Part shown: piece after piece, positions 9,125 to 16,300 of the stretch
Numbering within the stretch: the first letter of the stretch is position 1
Layout: every line of letters begins with the position of its first letter
From: Armatimonadota bacterium
GTDB lineage: Bacteria; Armatimonadota; Zipacnadia; UBA1398; JAKPQA01
DNA: 58,596 bases
Assembly: GCA_029547025.1 (NCBI GenBank)
Contig: JAKPQA010000194.1
Location: forward strand, 1-58,596
Direction: 5' to 3'
Position numbers and translations under genes: made by a program
The notes under the pieces: generated by a model
Told to the model about the DNA's origin: nothing
The model's input: the letters and a program-made list of their open reading frames with translations, nothing else
Databases searched by the model: none

Positions 9125-9435
9125 CGATTGCACGCTCCTTCTATGCCAACTGCTGAGGCAACGGCCACCGGCACGTTGCAGAGACCTGAGACACTCACGG
9201 ATGATACGCACATGAGCCCCGCGGGCTCAGGTACGCCCATCAGATCCTGTAGCCGAGGCTTGAGCCTCGGATCATAACGCCATCGGGAGCGGGTCCGCGC
9301 GAGGCTGAAGCCCCGCCTACGGGTGGTCGTGCGCGGCCGTCGGGCCCTGTCAGAAGCCAGGCACGTACCATTCGAGACCGTCACCGGTTCCCGCCCCTAT
9401 GCTCGATTCCGAGGCCATAGGCTCCGGTCAGGCGC
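9125..9435. repeat. Intergenic region with a cluster of short hairpins
   Basis: A 311-base gap with no gene. It contains two perfect short hairpins: TGAGCCC/GGGCTCA at 9213-9229 (7-bp stem, 3-base loop) and CCGAGGCT/AGCCTCGG at 9253-9270 (8-bp stem, 2-base loop). An imperfect one (GAGGCTGAAGCCCCGCC) lies near 9302-9318. They look like REP-type elements. The aminotransferase promoter should also be here on the minus strand, but I could not pick one. Confidence 0.5.
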
Positions 9436-9606
9436 TCAGAACGACAGCAGGCAGTGCCAGATGTACGTGTACGCGAGGGAGTCCACGTCCTCCCAGACCC
9501 GTCGACACAGATCGGCGTCACCCCGGATCTCCGGAAGCTCCTTCAGCTTCTCCTGCCACGGGATGCACACACCGGGTTCCCGGTGAATCTCGGTGGGCTG
9601 ATCCAC
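9436..9606 (-). CDS. Small hypothetical protein (56 aa) downstream of the URO-D-like gene
   Basis: A short ORF of 56 codons plus stop, starting at GTG 9606. A purine-rich SD (GGGGGGAG) lies 6-7 bases upstream, and the start is 15 bases after the URO-D-like stop. The product is acidic-basic mixed and rich in W, C and Y: it begins MDQPTEIHREPGVCIPWQEK and ends with SLAYTYIWHCLLSF. Its codons have G or C in most third positions, like neighbouring genes, which supports real coding. No family was recognised. It could be a small partner of the corrinoid/URO-D-like protein or a remnant of a larger gene. Confidence 0.5.
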   Translation of the reverse strand: MDQPTEIHREPGVCIPWQEKLKELPEIRGDADLCRRVWEDVDSLAYTYIWHCLLSF

Positions 9607-9621
9607 GGGCCGCTCCCCCCA

Positions 9622-10818
9622 TCAGTACGTGCCGTATTCGCGCGTGGCCTCGACCATGGCCCGCACGTTCTCGACTCGCGCGTCGTTCTGCACGATGGCA
9701 CTCGCATCCATGACATACCCGCCGTCACGACCGACCCGTTCGATCAGGGCCTTGCAGCGCTCGCGAACCTGGTCGGGCGTGCCATAGCTGAGCAGGAAGT
9801 TGGGCATGCCTCCGCTGATGCAGAACTTGTGCCCAAGTACGCGGTGCGCCTCCAGGATGTCGCCCATGTCCACGTGGTAGATGATGCTCGCTTCGGGCAG
9901 CTCCGCGAAGGCCGGCAAGTGGCGGTCCCAGTTACCCTCGGCGTAGAACAACACCTGGTGCCCGCGCGACCAGATCTCCTCGATGATGGGCTTCAGTGTG
10001 GCCCAGTAGAGACCGTCGAACTGAGCCGGCGAGATGAACGGCGTGCAGCCCCGGTGCATCCAGATGGTGATGGGCACCTGCTTCGCCGGATCGGCACCCG
10101 ATAGCGCGACATGGGTCAGGTGGGGCATCAGGGCCTCACAGGCGGCCCGGACCTTGTCCGGCCTCTCGAACAGATCCATGGTTAGGCCGAGGAACCCGCG
10201 CAGCTTGTCGGCCAGGATGTCGAACGGGGCCTTGAGAATCCCCGCGATAGCTCCGGGCATCCCGCACTCGGTCCGCATCCGCTGAGCCTGAGTGCCGAAC
10301 CCCGCAAAGTACTGCATCATAGCCATGCCGCCCTTGAGGAAGGACAGGTTACTGCGGAAGGTCGATGGGGCGCCAATCGGCACGACGTCGCGCGAGACCC
10401 GCGGCAGCCACACGTTGAGGAGGAAGCCGGTTGGATCTTCGATGAGCGCGTCATACTCCTCCGGCTTCATGTAGGCTCGCTCTTCCGATGGCTCCCGATA
10501 CTGGAACCCGGTATCCGGTTCCACATCGATACCCGGGATGGCGTAGTACTCGAGGCCGATGGCCTGCGTCAGACCCGTCCACACATAGACCATGTTGCCG
10601 ACCATGGCGTCGAAGTCGAAATCCGTGGCGGTCCGAAGCACCGCGTCGAATGCCTTGGTGAAGTCGTGGGTCACCTCTTGGGCCGTGTACCCCGTGTATT
10701 TGGCGCAGAACTCCGCCAGAAATGGGCGGATGGGCACGCAGTCCGCCTTCTCATTCCGCAGGGCTGTCACATAACGCGTCAGGCGCTGGTCATAGCGCTG
10801 CTCGAGGTCGGTCGCCAT
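9622..10818 (-). CDS. Uroporphyrinogen decarboxylase-fold protein (URO-D/methyltransferase superfamily)
   Basis: A 398-residue URO-D superfamily protein. No heme genes are near. In lineages with many paralogs such proteins are often corrinoid-linked methyltransferases (MtaA/MtbA/CmuA-like), so that role is possible but unproven. The C-terminal half has the family pattern, including WMHRGCTPFISPAQFDGLY and ILEAHRVLGHKFCISGGMP, where the His and Cys residues are candidate metal ligands. The ATG at 10818 has a good SD (GAGAGGTGG). It lies in a minus-strand run: SLH protein, UPF0173 hydrolase, this gene, the 56-aa ORF. Confidence 0.82.
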   Translation of the reverse strand: MATDLEQRYDQRLTRYVTALRNEKADCVPIRPFLAEFCAKYTGYTAQEVTHDFTKAFDAVLRTATDFDFDAMVGNMVYVWTGLTQAIGLEYYAIPGIDVEPDTGFQYREPSEERAYMKPEEYDALIEDPTGFLLNVWLPRVSRDVVPIGAPSTFRSNLSFLKGGMAMMQYFAGFGTQAQRMRTECGMPGAIAGILKAPFDILADKLRGFLGLTMDLFERPDKVRAACEALMPHLTHVALSGADPAKQVPITIWMHRGCTPFISPAQFDGLYWATLKPIIEEIWSRGHQVLFYAEGNWDRHLPAFAELPEASIIYHVDMGDILEAHRVLGHKFCISGGMPNFLLSYGTPDQVRERCKALIERVGRDGGYVMDASAIVQNDARVENVRAMVEATREYGTY

Positions 10819-10868
10819 GCAAGTCCACCTCTCGGGGGGTGAATCCGTCAGGCGAGTGACGCCGCCAC

Positions 10869-11546
10869 TCAGGCTTCCGTGGTCTCCCCGGGCTGGAGGA
10901 CGACGACCTCGGCCGCCGGCCCCACCGCCCGCGCGAATGCATCCGTGTCTGCCTCGATGCCGGGGAAAGTCCCGAAGTGCATGGGGACGACTCGACGGGG
11001 CCGCAGCATCCGCACCGCCTCGGCGGCATCGTCGACGCCCATGGTGTAGTTGTCGCCCACCGGCACGAAGGCCAGATGGATCTCATTCCGCCGGCCGATG
11101 AGCTCCATCTCAGCCGAGAGCCCGGTGTCGCCGGCGTGGTAGATGAGCCTTCCTCCCATGCGGACCAGGAAACCACACGGGTTGCCGGTGTAGACGGTAC
11201 TCTCTCCCATCGCAGCCGACCCATGAAGGGCGGGCGTCAGCTTCACCCATCCAAAGTCGAACTGGTGCGCGCCACCGATGTGCATGGCGTGCGTCTTCAC
11301 GCCCTGCCGGGCAAGCCATCCGGCGAGCTCGGAAGGCGCCACGACCCACGCGCTGTTGGCTTGGGCGATGGCCACCGTGTCGCCCACGTGGTCGCCGTGC
11401 CCGTGGGTGACCAGCACGGCGTCGACGCGCAGATCCTCGGGGCGCACGGGGGAGCGCTGACCTGTGAGAAATGGATCAATGATCACGGCATGCGGCGCGG
11501 ACTCAATCCGGACGGCTGCGTGTCCCAGGTACGTGGCGCGTGCCAC
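10869..11546 (-). CDS. UPF0173-type metallo-beta-lactamase-fold hydrolase
   Basis: A 225-residue MBL-fold metal-dependent hydrolase resembling the UPF0173 family (YtkL-like). The metal motif THGHGDHVGD gives His48, His50, Asp52 and His53; further ligands are in HAGDTGL and the C-terminal PMHFGTFPG. Length matches the family (about 225-230). The GTG start at 11546 has GGAGG about 10 bases upstream. It sits 44 bases after the SLH protein gene and 50 bases before the URO-D-like gene, so probably in one unit. The physiological substrate is not known for this family. Confidence 0.85.
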   Translation of the reverse strand: MARATYLGHAAVRIESAPHAVIIDPFLTGQRSPVRPEDLRVDAVLVTHGHGDHVGDTVAIAQANSAWVVAPSELAGWLARQGVKTHAMHIGGAHQFDFGWVKLTPALHGSAAMGESTVYTGNPCGFLVRMGGRLIYHAGDTGLSAEMELIGRRNEIHLAFVPVGDNYTMGVDDAAEAVRMLRPRRVVPMHFGTFPGIEADTDAFARAVGPAAEVVVLQPGETTEA

Positions 11547-11590
11547 ACTGCATCGCCTCCCCCATGGGCGAGGTCGTTGAACGCATCCAC

Positions 11591-12181
11591 TTACTCGTGT
11601 GGCGGATGGTCTCCCGGCGCGATGGGGCCGCTCTGGCCGTCGAACTCCCAGTCGGGCGCGTCGGTCTCGGAGGGCACCAGAGCCACGGGCGCGCGCTTCT
11701 GGGCCGCTTCCACTCGGGCGAGGACCCGGGCCACGACCTCGGCGACGCCGTAGCGCGTCAATCCCTCTGTTGCCGCCAGGAACTCCTTGGCCTGGTCGGG
11801 TTCGACCTGCCGGACGAACACGTGGGCGGCATAGTCGGGGTGCGTCTCGGGGACGGGGACGCCATCCACGGGAGGTGGCATCGCGGCCGACCGCCCCCGC
11901 ACATAGAGGTCCAGGGGGGTCGTGGAGTCCTCCCGTACCAGCCGGAGCGACACGAAGGCGATCAAGCGAGCGCCAACCGCCACAAGGAAGTCGCTATCGG
12001 CCACCATCTCGCCCTGGAATGCGCCACCTGTCGGCGTCAGAATCCCGGCGCCCACGAGGCGCGTGATGGCGGCAGCCGCCGGATGTCCGTCCGGAACGTC
12101 AGTGAAAGGCGCCCCCCAGCTCGGCGACAGCAGCGGCAGAAGGAGGACCATCGAGGCAACCACGAACTGTGGGGTTCGCAT
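11591..12181 (-). CDS. Secreted protein with a single SLH-like domain
   Basis: A 196-residue exported protein. It begins MRTPQFVVASMVLLLPLLSP, a signal peptide, with cleavage likely near SWGA-PF. Residues about 25-60 (FTDVPDGHPAAAAITRLVGA...) match the S-layer homology domain pattern (FxDVPxxHxAxxAIxxLxxxGI). The rest is unassigned. I chose ATG 12181 because GAGGGG lies 5 bases upstream; the 142 extra open codons before it are out of character. One SLH domain is fewer than the three usual in cell-wall anchors; Armatimonadota-like genomes carry such single-domain forms. It is divergent from the prepilin gene. Confidence 0.68.
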   Translation of the reverse strand: MRTPQFVVASMVLLLPLLSPSWGAPFTDVPDGHPAAAAITRLVGAGILTPTGGAFQGEMVADSDFLVAVGARLIAFVSLRLVREDSTTPLDLYVRGRSAAMPPPVDGVPVPETHPDYAAHVFVRQVEPDQAKEFLAATEGLTRYGVAEVVARVLARVEAAQKRAPVALVPSETDAPDWEFDGQSGPIAPGDHPPHE

Positions 12182-12595
12182 ATCGCCCCTCGCTTCGACA
12201 CAGGATGGGTGCTCGATGGTGGTCTTCGCCAAGCCGGGGCGGTCTCCTTGTCGACGCCATCGCCGCGCGGCCATTGCGCACGAAACAATATGCCCACGCG
12301 AGCGTCCAATCTGCCAAGCCACCGGTGTTTGCGATGCTGTCACAATGGGTATAGGACGATAAGGACCAAAGTGAATCCATGTGGGTGGGGACGCGAGGGG
12401 GTGGTCGGGACGCCGGATGGGGCACAGGCAGCGGCTTTCGGACCGGCGCCGGGACAGAGACCGGATCGTCCCGTGTGGTTGGCTGCGGAGCGCGTTGCGT
12501 GGTGGCCGCTTACCGGCTAGGATTCGCCCTACTGGGTCTGGGTGTCGTTCACCGCGCGCCACCGGGTGCGGGTGTGCGATCGAGAGGAGAAACAT
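12182..12595. promoter_or_regulatory. Divergent intergenic region, SLH protein / prepilin
   Basis: A 414-base gap between divergent genes, so it must hold promoters in both directions. The best plus-strand candidate is TTTGCG, 16 bases, TATAGG at about 12328-12355, some 240 bases before the prepilin ATG; it is only a weak sigma-70 match. No ORF in the gap has an SD and coding-like composition. Confidence 0.3.
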
Positions 12596-13246
12596 ATGCG
12601 GCGTCACGACACGGGCTTCACCCTTATTGAGCTGCTCGTTGTCATCGCGATCATCGCGATCCTGGCAGCGATCCTGTTTCCGGTCTTCGCCAAAGCAAGG
12701 GAGAAGGCCGAGCAGACCTCATGCCTGGCCAACATGAAACAGATCGCGCTCGCCATGAACATGTACTGCACCAGTTGGGACCAGCGGTTCCCGATTGGCT
12801 ATGAGGCTGGCGGCGACTGGGGGCTCGCCTTGCAGCCCTACATGCAGAACCTCCAGATCCTGGTGTGCCCGGGCGCGTACCCCAGCCCTAACGGCCAGGG
12901 TGCGTCGAGCTACGTGGTGAGCACCGGGACACTCGTGGGCTCTGACACCCACACGGGAGTCATGCCGGGTGGGTGGACATGGGCCGCGGGTCGACCACTG
13001 ACGAACTTCAAGAAGTCATCCTACTCGATCCTGCTCTACGAGGAGGATACGGTGGCTGACGCCTACAAGCACGGCACCAACTGGGTACAGGCCGAAGGAT
13101 CGGCCACCTCGCCCTACACCCCCATCCACATGTCCGGCGCCAACTATGCGTTCGTGGACAGCCACGCCAAGTGGATCATCGGCGGAACGCAGCCTGGCGG
13201 CGGGGCCCCCGGCTCGACCTTCAGCCACGGCTGTAACCCGCTCTAG
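12596..13246 (+). CDS. Prepilin-like protein of the H-X9-DG class (type II/IV pseudopilin)
   Basis: A 216-residue type IV pilin-like protein. The N-terminus [19 protein letters not shown] is a class III prepilin peptidase signal: cleavage after Gly7, Phe8 becoming the methylated N-terminus. It is followed by one hydrophobic helix and [11 protein letters not shown], a stretch typical of Armatimonadota prepilins. Near the C-terminus His178 and Asp188 form H-X9-D in [17 protein letters not shown]; the usual following Gly is Ser. ATG 12596 has the SD GAGGAGA. It stands alone with its own terminator; no pilus assembly genes are near. Confidence 0.88.
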   Translation: MRRHDTGFTLIELLVVIAIIAILAAILFPVFAKAREKAEQTSCLANMKQIALAMNMYCTSWDQRFPIGYEAGGDWGLALQPYMQNLQILVCPGAYPSPNGQGASSYVVSTGTLVGSDTHTGVMPGGWTWAAGRPLTNFKKSSYSILLYEEDTVADAYKHGTNWVQAEGSATSPYTPIHMSGANYAFVDSHAKWIIGGTQPGGGAPGSTFSHGCNPL

Positions 13247-13272
13247 CCCCTCGGGGATGAGTTCAGGATGCG

Positions 13273-13300
13273 AAGCCCAGCCGACTCCCCGGCTGGGCTT
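13273..13300. terminator. Bidirectional terminator between prepilin and tamB
   Basis: A perfect 10-bp stem AAGCCCAGCC / GGCTGGGCTT with an 8-base loop, followed by TTGCTGTT on the plus strand and preceded by purines that read as pyrimidines on the minus strand. It lies between convergent genes and could serve both. Confidence 0.65.
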
Positions 13301-13340
13301 TGCTGTTGGCGTGCCGAGACGCTTCGGAGTCGCGTCGCAC

Positions 13341-16300
13341 TCAGAACGGCGTCTGGTAGCGGAGCTCCACGCGCCGCGTCAGGGTCTCGTTGATGGCGAA
13401 CCCCCCGCGCAGGTGGTCGGTCAGATCATAGGTGATGCCCAAGTGGTAGCGCCGGTACCGTGGGCTCGCGGTCAGCATCCAGCCTTCGAGGTACAGCTTG
13501 TCCGTGATGGCGCGATCGATGCCGAATGTGTTGATGCCCGTGCGCGGGTTCCACTCGAGTGTGAGTCCATTGAGGCCCAGTAGGTCGCTGACCTGGGAGA
13601 CGAAGCTACCCACAAAGGTGCTCGCCAGCGCCTCGAACACGTTCGTCGATAGAACCTTGGTGTAGTCCGTCTGCCCCTCGCGCGCCAGCCCAGGAACGTA
13701 GCCCTGGCCCAAGAGCTGGAGGATCTCACGCTGCGGGAGCGGCGGCTCCGACCGGAGCGTGAGCTGCAGGGGACCCGTGTTGATGGGCTGGTCGTCGCCA
13801 TAGGGAGATGCAAGGCGGGCCACATATCGGACACGTCCCGCGATCAATGACTCGCCCGCCAGGGGCCCCTCAATGTGAACCAGGATTCGGGTGCGCACGC
13901 CCTTCGAGATCACCGACGTGTTTCCATCGGCGGTCAGGTAGGCTTTGAACTCGTCCATCTCGCCGCCGCTCCCCGGCAGACTCGACCAGTCGAGGGTCAC
14001 GATCAGCGACGTGACGTTGATGCGCACGGTGTAGTACGAGACTTCACCCTTCTGCCCGACGAGCATTCCCTGCAGCTTCACGTCTCCGGCGCGGCTGTAC
14101 AGGGACGCGAGGCCACGCAGCTCCGTCTGGTAGGCGGGTACCTGCACGTTGTTGCCCACGTTGACGTCGATCGCGATGTCGAAGTCGTCGCGCTGAGGGA
14201 ACCGGAAGGCTCTGCGCGCCGGCACGGTCGCCACAGCGGTGGTCGCGGCGGCTGGCGGGGCGCTCCGGTCCTCTTCCTCGAACGCAGGGATGTTGACTCT
14301 GGCATCACTGATGCGAAGCCCCACCCCCCGTATCTGGGTGGGGTCCCCCTCGCCCTTGCCTGTGGCAACCACCTTGCCGTCCAGCCGCGCGAAGCCGAAG
14401 TCGGCCACATGCACGCTCTGGGGGTCAACGAGCGTGGCGGACTCCCGGCCGCCCTGAGCCTCCGCTTGCCGCCGCTCGGCCTCTCCCACGCGCACGATCC
14501 GCTCGATGCCGCCCGCATCGACGGGCAGGTGACGCACATCCGCGGTCACGTTCCAACGGTTCAGGCCGAGGCGCGCGAAGCTGAAGCCGTTGCGCTGGGC
14601 GTCGACGAGCACCACACGCCCGTCGGCAAACGAGATGCGGCCTTGGTCCGCTCCTTCGCCCAGCGTCATCCCCGCCTTCTCGATGACGACGCATGGGGCT
14701 CCTCCCTCCTCGGTGATACGTGCATCCAGCTCCTCCAGGGCCAGCAGGTCGCTGTCGCCGCGCGGGTCGCCATAGAGCTTGTGCCGCAGCCCGCTGGCGC
14801 GTAGCCTCATGTCCCAGCCGCGCAGCCCGCTGGTGTCGGCCAGTGAGGCAACCTCGACGGTGCCATCGGCACGCACTTGGCCGCCCAGAACGTCTGCGCT
14901 ACCCGTCAGCGAGACCACGTTGGCGTCCACCGAGGGCTGCCGGGACACCCGAATGGCGGCGTTGGCTCCCTCAATCGGGATCCGGGTCTGGCGGAGCAAC
15001 GCACGCAGGTAGGGGTCGGTGTTGTCGATGACGAAACGCGCATTTCGAAGCTGAAAGTCACCGTCGATGCTGGGGCGGTCCAGAGTCCCCGACAGGCGCA
15101 GCGAACCGCCCACATGCCCCTCCATCGACTCAGGTGGGAAGCCGAACACGCTGGCGAGAGCCGACAGGTCCTGTTCGGGCACATCGACCACCAGCACCAG
15201 AGGGTCGTTCTTGGGGGCCGCCACGCCTGACCAGGAGAACGGGATGCGCGCATCCTTGATCGAGGCGGAGGTGCCACCGGATCTGGCCTCCAGCGAAGCC
15301 ACCTGCGCGGCGCCCTCGCGGACCGATATTCCGTCCGCCTGGACGCTGTCGACGCGCGCCAGCCGGTGCTGTGAGCGAGGAACGTGTGTGTTCTCGTAGT
15401 CCAGGTCTACCAGGACGTCGCGTGCTCTCAGGCCACCTTCGAGAACGGGGTTGGCAGTAGGGCCCCGGACGACGATGTGCGCCTCACCCGTGCCTTCGGT
15501 GATGATCGGCCGGGCGGCGAACATCTCGGCGAACGGCGCCAGTCGTACCCCGGTGGCGGTCAGGTTCCCGAGAATGGTCCCTCCGGGACCCAGATCGGCC
15601 CAGACCGATCCGCTGGCCGTCCCGTTGGGGTCAGCAAGCGATAGCTCGTGGACCTCCACCGTCTGTCCCTGGTACCGCAACGAGCCCGCCAGCGCCGGAA
15701 TGGGCTGGCCCCGGTAGGTTGCGTCAGCCAGCTCGATCCGTTGGGCGCGGACCTCGAGATCATCGACGGGGCCGGACACCTCGAAGCGGCCCGAGACCGC
15801 GCCGCCCAAGGAACGCACCAGGTTCGCCACTCGGCGCTGCGCTTCGGTCTCCTGACCCCGTCGAGCCGCCTCGAACAGATAGGCACGGGTGACCGATGAC
15901 AGCGGCCCGGTGGCGATGCCCTCCATCCGCCCCGTCGCCGAGATCCGCCGGGCGTTCAGCTCATACTCGCACTCGGCCTGCAGCACGCCGCCGCCCACAT
16001 GGGCCACCAGAGGGTTCGGGTACCCCAGCCAAAGGACGTGCTCCTGATCGGACGGGTCGACGAAGTACTGCATCTCGAGCCGGACGTTGGTGAACTCCTC
16101 GCCCTGGAGCCACACTGAGTCGCTCTCAGCCGACGCGGTGATGACCGGGGCCTGAATGGGGCCGTCAACGCCTCCCATGGCCGACGCAATGCCGCGCAGC
16201 CCGTGGGCGCGGCGCACGTTGGCATCGATGCGCGCAAGCGAGATCCGATCGGCCCTCCATGCCACTCCGACGAACTCGGGCGCGGTCCGGAACTGCGCCA

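Noticed and set aside
9454-10104. Plus-strand ORF of 216 codons
   Set aside because: It is a shadow of the URO-D-like gene and the 56-codon ORF on the minus strand, without an SD or protein-like pattern.
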